Of a stretch of 64,000 nt of DNA, positions 7,868 through 17,517 are shown piece by piece. The translations under genes were made by a program, and so were the position numbers. A model generated the notes under the pieces. That model saw nothing but the letters and a program-made list of their open reading frames with translations, was not told the DNA's origin and ran no database searches. Position 1 is the first letter of the stretch; every line of letters begins with the position of its first letter. The stretch is taken from contig NZ_JAUSUZ010000001.1 of NCBI RefSeq assembly GCF_030813715.1, positions 5,766,001 through 5,830,000 on the forward strand, in the 5' to 3' direction. This DNA comes from Catenuloplanes indicus. GTDB lineage: Bacteria; Actinomycetota; Actinomycetes; Mycobacteriales; Micromonosporaceae.

Positions 7868-9763
7868 TCATGCCTCCGGCAGCGCGTCGAACTCGGCCAG
7901 TTCCTCGTCGGTCAGGTATTTCGACATCTCCGCCCGGTCGAACAGGCGCAGCAGCTCCGGCCGCATCCGCGGGAGCGGCTTGCGGGTCAGCGTCACGTCG
8001 TCGCCGTCCAGCGCGCAGACCAGGTTGACCTGGCGCCACGCCGGGTCCATCGCGGGGAAGTCCTCCCGGGTGTGCCCGCCGCGCGACTCGGCCCGCTCCA
8101 GCGCGGCACGGGCCGTGCACTCCGAGACGACCAGCATGTTGCGCAGGTCCAGCGCCAGGTGCCAGCCGGGGTTGTAGCGGCGGCCGCCGGCGGCGCTGAC
8201 GGTGGCGACCCGGGCGCGCAGCTCGTGCAGCCGCTTCAGCGCCTCGGACAGCTCGGCCTCACGCCGGATGATGCCGACCAGGTCACCCATGATCGCCTGA
8301 AGTTCCTGCTGCAGGTGGTACGGATTGTCGCCGCCGGTGCGCTCCAGCGGCCTGAGCGCGGTCGCCACCGCGGCCTCCAGCGCCGCGGCGGAGACCCGTG
8401 GCCGCTCGCCGCCGGACGCGTGGAAGGCCGCGTGCTCGCCCGCCCGCTTGCCGAAGACCAGCAGGTCGGAGAGGGAGTTGCCGCCGAGCCGGTTGGAGCC
8501 GTGCATGCCGCCGGAGACCTCACCGGCCGCGAACAGGCCGCGCACGCCGCCGATCGCGGCCGCGGTGTCCGGGTCGACCTCCACGCCGCCCATCACGTAG
8601 TGACAGGTCGGGCCGACCTCCATCGGCTGGGCCGTGATGTCGACGTCGGCCAGCTCCTTGAACTGGTGGTACATCGACGGCAGGCGCTTGCGGATGGTCT
8701 CGGCCGGCATGCGCGTGCTGACGTCCAGGTAGACGCCGCCGGCCGGGGTGCCGCGCCCCTCCTTGACCTCGGTGTTGATCGCGCGGGCCACCTCGTCGCG
8801 GGGCAGCAGCTCGGGCGGGCGGCGGTTGTTGTCCGGGTCGTCGTACCAGCGGTCGGCCTCCTCCTCGGTCTCCGCGTACTGCTTGCGGAAGACGTCGGGG
8901 ACGTACTCGAACATGAACCGCTTGCCGTCGGAGTTCTTCAGCACGCCGCCGTCGCCGCGCACCGACTCGGTGACCAGGATGCCCTTGACCGACGGCGGCC
9001 AGACCATGCCGGTCGGGTGGAACTGGAGAAACTCCATGTTGATCAGGTTGGCGCCGGCCCGGAGCGCGAGCGCGTGGCCGTCGCCGGTGTACTCCCACGA
9101 GTTCGACGTGACCTTGTAGGACTTGCCGACGCCGCCGGTCGCCAGCACCACGGCCGGCGCCTCGAACAGCACGAACTCGCCGGACTCGCGGTAGTAACCG
9201 AACGCGCCGGCGATCCGGTCGCCGTCCAGCATCAGTTCGGTGATCGTGGTCTCGGCGAAGACCCGCAGCCGCGCGTCGTAGTCGCCGAACTCGCGGAAGT
9301 CCTCCTGCTGCAGGGAGACGATCTTCTGTTGCAGCGTGCGGATCATCTCGAGGCCGGTCCGGTCGCCGACGTGGGCCAGCCGCGGGTACTCGTGACCGCC
9401 GAAGTTGCGCTGCGAGATCCGCCCGTCCTTGGTCCGGTCGAACAGCGCACCGTACGTCTCCAGCTCCCAGATCCGGTCCGGCGCCTCCTTCGCGTGCAGC
9501 TCGGCCATCCGGAAGTTGTTCAGGAACTTGCCGCCGCGCATGGTGTCCCGGAAGTGGACCATCCAGTTGTCCCGCGAGTTCACGTTCCCCAGCGCGGCCG
9601 CGGCGCCGCCCTCGGCCATCACGGTGTGCGCCTTGCCGAACAGCGACTTCGAGATGATCGCGGTCTTCTTCCCGGCGAGGCGTGCCTCGATCGCGGCGCG
9701 CAGCCCGGCGCCGCCCGCGCCGATGACCACCACGTCGTACCGGTGCCGTTCTGTTCGCGTCAT
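7868..9763 (-). CDS. sdhA: Succinate dehydrogenase/fumarate reductase flavoprotein subunit
   Basis: 631 residues, full length. The FAD dinucleotide fold is at the N-terminus (VVIGAGGAGLRAAIEARLAG), the flavinylation region is GKAHTVMAEGG, and the capping and active-site regions include HPTGMVWP, GGVEVDPDT and GSNRLGGNSLSDLLVFG. It oxidises succinate to fumarate in the TCA cycle on the cytoplasmic side of the membrane. It sits between sdhC (9 bases upstream) and sdhB (4 bases downstream), one operon. Confidence 0.97.
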   Translation of the reverse strand: MTRTERHRYDVVVIGAGGAGLRAAIEARLAGKKTAIISKSLFGKAHTVMAEGGAAAALGNVNSRDNWMVHFRDTMRGGKFLNNFRMAELHAKEAPDRIWELETYGALFDRTKDGRISQRNFGGHEYPRLAHVGDRTGLEMIRTLQQKIVSLQQEDFREFGDYDARLRVFAETTITELMLDGDRIAGAFGYYRESGEFVLFEAPAVVLATGGVGKSYKVTSNSWEYTGDGHALALRAGANLINMEFLQFHPTGMVWPPSVKGILVTESVRGDGGVLKNSDGKRFMFEYVPDVFRKQYAETEEEADRWYDDPDNNRRPPELLPRDEVARAINTEVKEGRGTPAGGVYLDVSTRMPAETIRKRLPSMYHQFKELADVDITAQPMEVGPTCHYVMGGVEVDPDTAAAIGGVRGLFAAGEVSGGMHGSNRLGGNSLSDLLVFGKRAGEHAAFHASGGERPRVSAAALEAAVATALRPLERTGGDNPYHLQQELQAIMGDLVGIIRREAELSEALKRLHELRARVATVSAAGGRRYNPGWHLALDLRNMLVVSECTARAALERAESRGGHTREDFPAMDPAWRQVNLVCALDGDDVTLTRKPLPRMRPELLRLFDRAEMSKYLTDEELAEFDALPEA

Positions 9764-9772
9764 GATCGGCCC

Positions 9773-10555
9773 TCAGTTGATGATGCGCAGGTCGGAGAAC
9801 CAGCCGGCGGCCAGCGCCATGATGTAGAAGTCGGTCAGCGCGAGCGTGCCGAGCGTGATCCAGGCCAGCTGCATGTGCCGGACGTTCAGCGCGGACACGA
9901 ACGTCCAGAAGCGATACCGGATCGGGTGCTTCGAGAAGTGCTTGAGCCGGCCGCCCGCGATGTGCCGGCAGGAGTGGCAGGACAGCGTGTACGCCCACAG
10001 CATGATCACGTTGACCCAGAGGATCACGTTGCCCAGGCCGAGCCCGGTGGCCTGGGCCAGCGCCGCGTCGTACGTGTTGATAACGGAGATGATCGCGGCG
10101 GCGTAGAACGCGTACCGGTGCACGTTCTGGAAGATCAGCGGGAAGCGCGTCTCGCCGGTGTACCGCCGGTGGCCGTCCGGCACCGCGCAGGCCGGCGGCG
10201 AGAGCCAGAACGCCCGGTAGTACGCCTTCCGGTAGTAGTAGCAGGTCAGCCGGAAGAGCAGCAGGAACGGCAGGGTCATCGCGGCGTCCGGGATGATCCA
10301 CCAGCCGGGCAGGAACCGGCCGAAGTGGGCCGCCTCCTCGACGCATCGCTCGGTCACGCACGGCGAGTAGAACGGCGTGAGGTAGTGGTACGCCTCGACC
10401 CAGTAGTCGTCGTGCAGGAACACCCGGACCGTGGCGTAGGTGACCCAGGCACCCAGACCCACGACCGTGATCAGCGGTGGCAGCCACCACCGGTCGGTGC
10501 GGAGCGTCCTGGCCGTGATCGCGGCCCGGCCCGGCCTCGTCGCCGTCGACGTCAT
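9773..10555 (-). CDS. sdhC: Succinate dehydrogenase membrane anchor (cytochrome b-type) subunit
   Basis: 260 residues with about five membrane segments (WWLPPLITVVGLGAWVTYA, WWIIPDAAMTLPFLLLF, YAFYAAAIISV, NVILWVNVIMLWAYTL, ITLGTLALTDFYIMALAAG). Several histidines (H34, H38 region, QNVHRY, CHSCRHIAGG, HFSKHP) could ligate heme. Only one anchor gene is present, as in the single-anchor actinobacterial enzyme, so no sdhD is expected. First gene of the operon; the promoter should lie in 10556-10736. Confidence 0.85.
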   Translation of the reverse strand: MTSTATRPGRAAITARTLRTDRWWLPPLITVVGLGAWVTYATVRVFLHDDYWVEAYHYLTPFYSPCVTERCVEEAAHFGRFLPGWWIIPDAAMTLPFLLLFRLTCYYYRKAYYRAFWLSPPACAVPDGHRRYTGETRFPLIFQNVHRYAFYAAAIISVINTYDAALAQATGLGLGNVILWVNVIMLWAYTLSCHSCRHIAGGRLKHFSKHPIRYRFWTFVSALNVRHMQLAWITLGTLALTDFYIMALAAGWFSDLRIIN

Positions 10556-10594
10556 TCAGGCTCCCCTGATGCGGTGAACGCGCGCTCGTCTGTG

Positions 10595-10614
10595 ACACAC
10601 GTTACGCCGTGTGT
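10595..10614. promoter_or_regulatory. Palindromic operator candidate upstream of sdhCAB
   Basis: ACACACG-N6-CGTGTGT, an inverted repeat 40 bases upstream of the sdhC start, flanked by two direct TGTGA words (10591 and 10612). This resembles a Crp-family type site without being an exact TGTGA-N6-TCACA. Confidence 0.35.
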
Positions 10615-10736
10615 GACGCAGACCATCCGCAAGGGAGTCTGGGTGTTACGGGCCGACTACGAAACCCCTGCCGGCCCGTTACGACACAATGTGTCCAAGG
10701 TCACTGATCAAGATGGACGGATGATCTTGCATAGAC

Positions 10737-11396
10737 CTACAGCGATGGGTTGATCAACCGGCGCAGCGGGCCGGCGCACGCATCGGGACCGTCCGCCAGC
10801 AGTTCGTCCGCCACGGGCTCCGCGTCCTGGTCCCGCGGGGCCAGGTAGAACGCGGGATCGCCACCGTCCGCCGCCCGGTCCAGCGCGTCCGCGTAGCTCG
10901 CCCGCGCCTCGATCACCTGCCGCCAGCCGTCCGCCCAGGACTGATCCAGCCGGTGGCCGTCGGCGCGCAGCCGCTCCAGCTCCAGCAGGAAGGGCCGGGC
11001 CGCCGTGTTCTCGTCCCGGATCGCCTCGGCGCGCGCGGCCGGCCCGGTGGTCGCGCCGGGTGGGATCAGCCGGTTGAGCCGCTCCTCCAGATCGAGGCAG
11101 GCCGCGTCCACGTCACCGCGCGCCTCCTCCGCCGCGGCCCGGTCATGCCGCCCCGCGCTGACCGCACCACGCACGGCCGCCGCGGCCGCGATCAGCCCAC
11201 CGCAGATCAGCAGCAGGATCAGCACCAGCGCCCCGGCCACGATCAGCGTCCAGCCACGCCGGCCCGGCCCACGCCGCCCCGTCCCCGCCGCCGATCCGTG
11301 TTCTGATGCGGCCGCCGATCCGGACCCGGGCGAGTCCGGTGCCGGCGACGCGGGCTCCGGTGCGGCCGGGATCTCTGTGCGCGATGAATCCGTCAC
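10737..11396 (-). CDS. Single-pass membrane protein of unknown function
   Basis: About 219 residues from GTG 11396. A Pro/Ala/Ser-rich cytoplasmic N-terminus with a basic patch (GRRGPGRRG) leads to one membrane helix (WTLIVAGALVLILLLICGG), then a helical extracellular domain containing two cysteines (AACLDLEERL and GPDACAGPL) that could form a disulfide. No family is recognised. Its terminus is 181 bases from the sdh promoter region, and it is transcribed toward sdhCAB. Confidence 0.65.
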   Translation of the reverse strand: MTDSSRTEIPAAPEPASPAPDSPGSGSAAASEHGSAAGTGRRGPGRRGWTLIVAGALVLILLLICGGLIAAAAAVRGAVSAGRHDRAAAEEARGDVDAACLDLEERLNRLIPPGATTGPAARAEAIRDENTAARPFLLELERLRADGHRLDQSWADGWRQVIEARASYADALDRAADGGDPAFYLAPRDQDAEPVADELLADGPDACAGPLRRLINPSL

Positions 11397-11528
11397 GTGT
11401 CCCAGTACAGCACCGGGATGCCATGAGCCCCAGCCCTCGCCGGAGTCTTGCCGGGAGGCGAGGTTTGCGCGCGGGAGCACTCGGAACGCCACCACCCGGG
11501 AAGCGGGAAGAAGATCTGCTGGGGTTCT

Positions 11529-13625
11529 CTAGAGATGGCGGCGGACGAAGTCCAGCTCCAGCGGGAGCAGACGCTCCACCACGCCGTCCGCGGCCAGCCG
11601 GGTCACGCCGGAGAGCGGCAGCACCGCGTGCGGGCGGCCGGCCGAGACCATCGCGGCGGAGAGCCGCAGCGTGTGCGCCGCGATGATCGAGTCGTCCGCC
11701 ATGCCGTGCACCAGCAGCAGCGGACGTGCGTCCGCGGGGCGCGCCGGTGGCTCGGCGGCGATCTCGACCAGGTTGTGCCGTGCGTAGACCTCGTCGTCCG
11801 GCAGGCCCAGGTAGCGCTCGGTGAACGCGGTGTTGTGCAGTGACCAGTCGGTCAGCGGGGTGCGGGCCACGCCGCAGGTGAAGACGTCGGGGCGGCGGAG
11901 CACGGCGAGCGCGGCCAGCCAGCCGCCGAGCGCCCAGCCGCGGATCGCCACCCGGTGCAGGTCCAGGTCGGGGTGCTTCTCGGCGAGTGCGTGCAGCGCG
12001 TCGACCTGGTCGGTCAGCGCGATGTCGGCGAGCCGCCGGTGGACCACCTTCTCGAAGCTGGGCGCGATGCCGGGCGTGCCCCGGTTGTCGATCGTCACGA
12101 CGGCGAAGCCGGCGTCGGCCCACCACTGCCGTTCCAGCCACCAGGCGCGCGCGGCCAGTACCTCCTGCCGGCCGGGCCCGCCGTAGACGTCCAGCAACAC
12201 CGGCAGCCGGCCGCCGGCGTGCTGCCGCGGGTAGAGCACGGCGGCCGGCAGCCGGCGGTCGGTGACCCGGGACAGCGCGGGGCGCGGCGCGAACGGCGGT
12301 GGGGACGCGTGCGAGGCCAGTTCGCCGGCGCGTGTCTCGCCCCGCCAGACCGTCCACTGCGTGCCGGCCTGGTCCAGCGACAGCCGGCCGATCGCGATCA
12401 GACCGCCGGCCGCGGCCGCGACGTGCCAGCCGGGTTCGGTGGTGAGCCGTTTCGCCTCCATGCCGCCGGCCCCGAGCGTCCCCCGGATCCGGTAGACGTG
12501 CTGTTCCGCGGGCTCGCCGTCGGTGCCCTCGACCAGCAGGTCCGGTGCGCCGCCGGCGACCGGGCCGACCACCCGGCGCACGTAGAGCGAGGGTGGCGTG
12601 AGCAGGCTGCCGTCCGCGAAGAGGCAGCGCGCGTCGTACCCGTCGTGGGCCAGTTCGCCGCCGACCAGCACCCGGCCGTCCGGGAGGTGGCAGGGCGTGC
12701 CCTCGATCGGCTCGACCCAGCGCGGGTCGGTCAGCTCCGCGTGCACCTGCGTCTCGCCGGTGCGCGGATCGACGGAGAGCACCAGGCCGTGCTGCTGCAA
12801 CCGGCGCAGCACCGCGATCAGCGGGCCGCCGTCCGCCCAGCGCACCGAGACCAGGTACGGGTACGTCTCCCGGTCCCAGTGCACATCCACCCAGCCGCCG
12901 TCCAGGTCCAGCAGGTGCAGGCTGACCTGCGGGTTCGGGCCACCGGCGCGCGGGTACGCCAGGCTCGGCGCGGGCTCGCCCGGATCGACCGGGTCGTGCA
13001 GGTAGAGCCGGGGGAGCCGGGACGTGTCCACCCGCGCGGCCAGCACGGTCCGCCCGTCCGGCGACCACCAGTAGCCGCGCCCCCGGTCGAACGCCTCACC
13101 GGCCAGGTAGTCGATCGCGCCCCAGGCGACCGAGCCGTTGCTGTCCCGCTCACCGGCGAGCATCACGTCGGTGCCGTCCGGCTCCACGATGTGCAGCGCG
13201 GTCGTGGCGGTCGGCTCGCCGCGCGCGGTCAGCCCGGGGTGCGCGGTCAGGTACGCGATCCGCTCGCCGGCCGGATCCGGGCGCGGGTCCACGGCCGGCC
13301 CGGACGTGGCCACCTCGACCACGTCGCCGTTGATCAGATCGGCGCGGAACAGCCGCCCGGCGATGGTGAACGCCGCGATGTGCCCGTTGCGGTCCAGCGC
13401 GTACGACGTGATGCCGTCGTGCCGGTCACCGGTCAGCTCGACCGGCTCCGCGACCAGCCGTTCCGTGCCGGTCGCCGTGTCCAGCATCCACAGGCAACCG
13501 GCCGGGTCCTCGGGACCGCTCGATCGGATGAACACCACCCGGCCGCCGTCGCCCGCGACGCTGACCGAGAGCGGGCTTCCGTTGGTGAACCGGCGGGTGC
13601 GGGCGGCTAGTCCTGGGTAGTCCAC
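11529..13625 (-). CDS. S9 (dipeptidyl-peptidase IV-like) protein lacking catalytic Ser and His
   Basis: 698 residues. An N-terminal beta-propeller-like region (residues 1-430) precedes an alpha/beta-hydrolase domain (about 445-698). In active S9 enzymes the nucleophile elbow is GWSYGG; here it reads GWALGG, with GCG alanine in place of serine. The usual catalytic His, in a GVTHM-like context in actinobacterial homologues, is GVTRLA here. The Asp region HGMADDSI is kept. GTG 13625 follows GGAGG by 10 bases. The reading frame is intact, so this is a pseudoenzyme candidate rather than a pseudogene. Divergent from mshB. Confidence 0.85.
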   Translation of the reverse strand: MDYPGLAARTRRFTNGSPLSVSVAGDGGRVVFIRSSGPEDPAGCLWMLDTATGTERLVAEPVELTGDRHDGITSYALDRNGHIAAFTIAGRLFRADLINGDVVEVATSGPAVDPRPDPAGERIAYLTAHPGLTARGEPTATTALHIVEPDGTDVMLAGERDSNGSVAWGAIDYLAGEAFDRGRGYWWSPDGRTVLAARVDTSRLPRLYLHDPVDPGEPAPSLAYPRAGGPNPQVSLHLLDLDGGWVDVHWDRETYPYLVSVRWADGGPLIAVLRRLQQHGLVLSVDPRTGETQVHAELTDPRWVEPIEGTPCHLPDGRVLVGGELAHDGYDARCLFADGSLLTPPSLYVRRVVGPVAGGAPDLLVEGTDGEPAEQHVYRIRGTLGAGGMEAKRLTTEPGWHVAAAAGGLIAIGRLSLDQAGTQWTVWRGETRAGELASHASPPPFAPRPALSRVTDRRLPAAVLYPRQHAGGRLPVLLDVYGGPGRQEVLAARAWWLERQWWADAGFAVVTIDNRGTPGIAPSFEKVVHRRLADIALTDQVDALHALAEKHPDLDLHRVAIRGWALGGWLAALAVLRRPDVFTCGVARTPLTDWSLHNTAFTERYLGLPDDEVYARHNLVEIAAEPPARPADARPLLLVHGMADDSIIAAHTLRLSAAMVSAGRPHAVLPLSGVTRLAADGVVERLLPLELDFVRRHL

Positions 13626-13687
13626 TGTCAGATCATCCTCCAGAAACCGTGCTTTTGGGCTGTTTCTCCGGTGCGCGGGACCCCGCG

Positions 13688-13693
13688 TAAAGT
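13688..13693 (+). promoter_or_regulatory. -10 element for leaderless mshB
   Basis: TAAAGT ends 7 bases before the GTG at 13701, with no Shine-Dalgarno between. Confidence 0.5.
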
Positions 13694-13700
13694 GTCTCGG

Positions 13701-14603
13701 GTGACGACGCACAGCGCGGCCCGCCGCCTCCTGCTGGTGCATGCCCATCCCGACGACGAGTCGATCGGGACCGGCGCCACGATGGCTCACTACGCGGCCG
13801 CCGGCGCCCAGGTGACGCTGGTGACCTGCACGCTCGGCGAGGAGGGCGAGATCCACCTGCCCGAGCTGGTCGGGCTCGCCGCGGACGCGGCCGACCAGCT
13901 CGGCGGCTACCGGGTGGCCGAGCTGAACGCGGCCTGTGCCGCGCTCGGCGTGACCGACCGCCGGTTCCTCGGCGGTGCCGGGCGCTACCGCGACTCCGGG
14001 ATGATGGGCCTGGCCACCAACTCCGCGCCGCGCGCGTTCTGGCAGGCCGACCTGGACACCGCGGCCGGCTACCTGGTCGAGATCATGCGGGAGACCCGGC
14101 CGCAGGTGGTGGTCACCTACGACGACAACGGCTTCTACGGGCACCCGGACCACATCCAGGCGCACCGGGTGACCATGCGTGCCTGCGAGCTGGCCCGCGC
14201 CGAGGGCTTCGGGCCTGACAAGATTTACTTCCAGGCCACGCCGCGCAGCGTGCTCGCGGCCGGCATCGAGCAGTTCGGTGCGACCACCGGCAACCCGTTC
14301 TCCGGCGTCGACGTGCCGGACGAGTTGCCGTTCGGCTCCTCCGACGAGGAGATCGCGGCCCGGATCGACGCCACCGACTCGGCGGACGCCAAGGTCGCGG
14401 CGATGAAGGCGCACGCCAGCCAGATCCCGCTGGACTCCTGGCTCTACTCGATCGCGGGCAACTTCGGCGGCGAGTTCATGGGCGTCGAGTTCTACACGCT
14501 GGCGTACGGCGAGCGCGGCCCCGGCGACGGTCCGCACGGCTGGGAGAGCGACCTGTTCGCCGGGATCGACGCCGAGCTGCCCGTCGGGGCGCTGTCGAGG
14601 TGA
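13701..14603 (+). CDS. mshB: N-acetyl-GlcN-inositol deacetylase of mycothiol synthesis
   Basis: 300 residues of the PIG-L fold. The zinc and catalytic residues are in HAHPDDES (Asp as base) near residue 15 and GHPDHIQAH near residue 150. MshB removes the acetyl group from GlcNAc-Ins, step 2 of mycothiol biosynthesis, in the cytoplasm. The length and the FWQADLD and [12 protein letters not shown] blocks match MshB rather than the conjugate amidase. GTG 13701 is chosen from the -10 spacing; an upstream ATG at 13671 would precede that promoter. The next gene overlaps by 4 bases. Confidence 0.92.
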   Translation: MTTHSAARRLLLVHAHPDDESIGTGATMAHYAAAGAQVTLVTCTLGEEGEIHLPELVGLAADAADQLGGYRVAELNAACAALGVTDRRFLGGAGRYRDSGMMGLATNSAPRAFWQADLDTAAGYLVEIMRETRPQVVVTYDDNGFYGHPDHIQAHRVTMRACELARAEGFGPDKIYFQATPRSVLAAGIEQFGATTGNPFSGVDVPDELPFGSSDEEIAARIDATDSADAKVAAMKAHASQIPLDSWLYSIAGNFGGEFMGVEFYTLAYGERGPGDGPHGWESDLFAGIDAELPVGALSR

Positions 14604-15070
14604 GCGCGCCGCCCCCCTCGCCGTACCCGCACAAGGTCCCGGCGCTGGAGATCGACCCGGAGTGGCTGGAGCCGCTGCCGGAGGCGAAGGGCATGACCGT
14701 CACCGACCTCACGCTGCGCATCGCGGGCGGCGTGCTGGTGGTGCTGGCCGCGATCGTGACCGCGATCCTGGAGGTCTTCTACACGCCGCTACGCGTGGGC
14801 GGTTTCCTGATCGGCGCGTCCGCGCTCGGCGCGGTCGTGGCGAACGTGGCGCTGGCCTGGTTCGCGCTCCGCGCGGTCGGCGCGAAGTGGGCGGTGGCGT
14901 TGCCGGCGCTGGCCTGGTTCGTGGTGTTGATGGTCGCGGCCGGGAGCACCAGCGAAGGGGACATTCTGCTCGTCGACACCAATTGGGTCGGACTCGCCAC
15001 CATCTTCACCGGCTCGATGGCGTTCGCCGGTGTCGCGTACCGCGTGATTCTTCCGCCAAACCGCCCCTGA
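14600..15070 (+). CDS. Four-helix membrane protein next to mshB (DUF6113-like)
   Basis: 156 residues, starting at a GTG that overlaps the mshB stop (GTGA). Four hydrophobic segments follow a 28-residue soluble N-terminus: [59 protein letters not shown] and [20 protein letters not shown] believe it is the DUF6113 type often found after mshB, but that assignment is from memory. Function unknown; translationally coupled to mshB. Confidence 0.75.
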   Translation: MSAPPPSPYPHKVPALEIDPEWLEPLPEAKGMTVTDLTLRIAGGVLVVLAAIVTAILEVFYTPLRVGGFLIGASALGAVVANVALAWFALRAVGAKWAVALPALAWFVVLMVAAGSTSEGDILLVDTNWVGLATIFTGSMAFAGVAYRVILPPNRP

Positions 15071-15115
15071 GCAGGGGAAACGTTATCCGTTTGTCATAAC
15101 TCGCGGGCAGCATGG

Positions 15116-15140
15116 CTCGGGCTGATCCACTGAGCCCGAG
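15116..15140 (+). promoter_or_regulatory. Hairpin abutting the start codon of the VanW-like gene
   Basis: CTCGGGCT and AGCCCGAG form an 8-base-pair stem with a 9-base loop that ends at the base before GTG 15141, where a ribosome-binding site would be expected. It could hinder initiation or be an operator. Confidence 0.35.
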
Positions 15141-16811
15141 GTGCCGACCGTGACCGTTCTCCCGCCTTCCGCGCCCTCCGAGGATGACGCGCCGACCGTG
15201 CGGTTCGCCCGCATCGCCGGGTTCGCCCCCGTCGCGCTGCCGAACTCCCCGGCCGAGCAGGCCCCGGCCCGCCGCCGCTGGCCGGTCGTCATGGCCGGTG
15301 TGCTGGTCGTCGCGGTGCTCGCCGGAGGCGCCGGCGTGGCGTGGGCCGGCCGCGGCGACATCCCGCGTGGCACCCGCGTGCTCGGCGTCGAGCTAGGCGG
15401 TCTGACCAGTGCGGAGGCCGGCGACCGGCTGCGTACCGACCTCGGTGGCGCACGCCGGCTGACCGAGCCGTTCACGGTGTCCCTGGCCGGAGCGGAGATC
15501 GTGAAGGTCGACCCGGTCGCGATCGGCCTGGCCGTCGACGTACCGGCCACGATCGCGGCCGCGACCCGCGACGGCCGGCTGATCGGCGTCGCGGACGTGC
15601 CGCCGGTGGTCACGGTCGACGAGGCGAAGCTGCACGACGTGCTGCACGCGGCCGCGGTCCGGGCGAAGCTGGCCACGCCCGGCACGCCCGCCGCGATCAC
15701 GTACGACGGCACCACGCCGGTCCCGGTCTACCCGGAGCCGGAGCGCGGCATCGACGCGCGCGCCGCCGCGGCCGCGGTCACCGCGGCCTGGGCCCACCGG
15801 GACGTGGCCCGCGTCGCGCTCACCGAGACGCCGCCGGCCACCACCCGCGCGGACGTCGACCGGCTGCTCACCGAGCTCGCGGTGCCCGCGACCGCCGCGC
15901 CGGTCCGCGCGGGCGTGTTCGACGTCGCGCCCGAGGTGATCGCGCAGAGTCTGGTCTTCGACGGCGACCCGCTCACGCCGCGGATCGACGAGCGGCGGCT
16001 GCGGGACGGCCTCGCGCCGGTGCTGGCCGGGCTGGAGACACCGGTCCGGGACGCGTCGGTCGACGTGGACGGCGGCTGGCCGCGGATCACCGAGAGCGTC
16101 AGCGGCCGCGCCGTGGACACCGCCGCGCTCGCCCGTGACCTGCTCGCCGTGCTGCCTCGCACCGGCGACCGCGCGGTGACCGCGGCGTTCACCGAGACCC
16201 GGCCGGCGGTGACCACCGAGGACGTGGAGCGGCTCGGCATCACGGAACGGCTGGCCACGTTCACCACGTACGGCCCGGCCGAGGTGGCGGACCGGCCGGC
16301 CGGCACGCTGATCCGGCCGGGCGACACATACTCGCTGCACACCGGTGCGAGCCCGCAGCTCGCCGCGACCGTGTTCCAGGCCGCCTACCGCGCCGGGCTG
16401 GAGATCGTCGAGCACCACCCGCACGCGACCTACCAGGAGTACCTGCCGGCCGTGCTGGAGGCGACCAGCGGCCCCGGCCGGGACCTCCGCGTCCGCAACG
16501 ACACCGGGCACGGCGTGCTGGCCGACGTGCGGGTGTCCGGCCGGGCCGTCACCGTCTCGCTCTGGGGCACCCGCGTGTTCGACCGGATCGACACCGAGTA
16601 CGGCCCGCGCACCGCCGTCACCGAACCCGCGGTCGAATACCGCGATCCCGGACCGGACTGTGAATTCGAGCCGGGTTCCCGAGGCTTCTCCCAGGACGCG
16701 TGGCGTATCTTCCGCAAGGACGGCGAGGAAGCCGGTCGCGAGAAGTTCAGCTGGACCTATGAGTCCCGGCCGCGCATCGTCTGCGGCCAGGGGAGGGGAG
16801 CGTCACGATGA
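15141..16811 (+). CDS. VanW-like cell-envelope protein with shortened VanW core
   Basis: 556 residues. A cytoplasmic tail is followed by one membrane helix (WPVVMAGVLVVAVLAGGAGV), two YoaR-like peptidoglycan-binding repeats (about 75-330) and a VanW-type region (about 365-480: LATFTTYGPAE, YRAGLEIVEHHPH, LRVRNDTGHGVL). The block between ATFTT and AGLEIVE is much shorter than usual and lacks the conserved GGG-C-Q-S-T segment. A 55-residue tail with two cysteines ends the protein. Role in envelope or antibiotic response is inferred from the family only. ATGA overlap with the next gene. Confidence 0.78.
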   Translation: MPTVTVLPPSAPSEDDAPTVRFARIAGFAPVALPNSPAEQAPARRRWPVVMAGVLVVAVLAGGAGVAWAGRGDIPRGTRVLGVELGGLTSAEAGDRLRTDLGGARRLTEPFTVSLAGAEIVKVDPVAIGLAVDVPATIAAATRDGRLIGVADVPPVVTVDEAKLHDVLHAAAVRAKLATPGTPAAITYDGTTPVPVYPEPERGIDARAAAAAVTAAWAHRDVARVALTETPPATTRADVDRLLTELAVPATAAPVRAGVFDVAPEVIAQSLVFDGDPLTPRIDERRLRDGLAPVLAGLETPVRDASVDVDGGWPRITESVSGRAVDTAALARDLLAVLPRTGDRAVTAAFTETRPAVTTEDVERLGITERLATFTTYGPAEVADRPAGTLIRPGDTYSLHTGASPQLAATVFQAAYRAGLEIVEHHPHATYQEYLPAVLEATSGPGRDLRVRNDTGHGVLADVRVSGRAVTVSLWGTRVFDRIDTEYGPRTAVTEPAVEYRDPGPDCEFEPGSRGFSQDAWRIFRKDGEEAGREKFSWTYESRPRIVCGQGRGASR

Positions 16812-17290
16812 GGAACCGCTGGCTGCCGGTTGGCGTGCTCGCCGGTGTGCTGTTCTTGGTCAACGTGGTGGCCCGGCTCGTCGGGCGTTTCGCGTTCGAC
16901 GACGACCTGAGCGCGCAGGACACGGTCTCGACCATCATGTTCATCGTGATCGGCCTGATCACCGCGGTGCTCGCATTCCGCTGGGGCCGCGCCCGCCCGC
17001 TCGACTCGTGGAGCGGCGACCTGGTCGCGATCGTGACCACCGCGATGCTGCTGACGGTGCTGGCCGGCCCGTTCATCAGCGGTGACTCCCCGTTCCGGAA
17101 CGGTGCGGGCGCGTTCTTCGCCCAGATCTGGCTCTATCTCGGCTTCACCATCGGCGGTGCGATCCTCGGCTACCTGGTGCTGATGGTCCTCGGCTGGGAC
17201 TACCGCTCCCAGTCCCTGAAGCGCTACGAGGAGAACCGCCTCGCCGCTGCCCGCCCGACCAAGAACCGCCGCAGCACGATCCGCCGCTAG
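16808..17290 (+). CDS. Four-helix membrane protein
   Basis: 160 residues with segments WLPVGVLAGVLFLVNVVARL, TIMFIVIGLITAVLAFRWG, LVAIVTTAMLLTVLAGPFI and IWLYLGFTIGGAILGYLVLM, and a basic cytoplasmic tail. The ATG overlaps the stop of the VanW-like gene (ATGA), so the two are coupled and probably act together in the membrane. No family recognised. Confidence 0.72.
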   Translation: MRNRWLPVGVLAGVLFLVNVVARLVGRFAFDDDLSAQDTVSTIMFIVIGLITAVLAFRWGRARPLDSWSGDLVAIVTTAMLLTVLAGPFISGDSPFRNGAGAFFAQIWLYLGFTIGGAILGYLVLMVLGWDYRSQSLKRYEENRLAAARPTKNRRSTIRR

Positions 17291-17303
17291 CCGGTCCGGT
17301 GCC

Positions 17304-17408
17304 GGGCGACCCGCCGGTGGGCGATTCGGTGCTGGCCGATCCGGTGCTGGGCGATCGGGCGCCGGGCGATCGGGCGCCGGGCGATCGGGCGCCGGGCGAT
17401 CCGGCGCC
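17304..17408. repeat. 15-bp tandem repeat, seven units
   Basis: Seven end-to-end units of consensus GGGCGATCGGGCGCC. Units 4-6 (17349-17393) are identical, unit 7 has one change and units 1-3 are degenerate. Because 15 is a multiple of 3, every frame reads as a pentapeptide repeat, but no frame has a credible start or ribosome-binding site. It lies 13 bases after the stop of the preceding gene. Confidence 0.85.
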
Positions 17409-17497
17409 GGCGCTTCGCCGGCAGGGCAGGTTCGCGCGCCGGTGATCCGTCGGCGGGGGGCGTCCCGGCGCCGTGCGTTGTCGTGCGCAAAGGCACA

Positions 17498-17517
17498 AAA
17501 GCGGATTTTCCCGCTTT
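17498..17517. terminator. Hairpin AAAGCGG/CCGCTTT
   Basis: A 7-base-pair perfect stem with a T-rich 6-base loop, in the convergent gap. A or T runs flank both sides, as in a weak bidirectional terminator. Confidence 0.4.

Noticed and set aside
7544-10753. Long open frame on the plus strand opposite sdhCAB
   Set aside because: It is antisense to three clearly conserved genes, has an arginine/valine-rich, family-less translation, and exists because high third-position GC keeps antisense frames open.
13626-14537. Extension of the S9 peptidase frame through mshB
   Set aside because: The extra N-terminal part is antisense to mshB and low-complexity; GTG 13625 with GGAGG explains the start.
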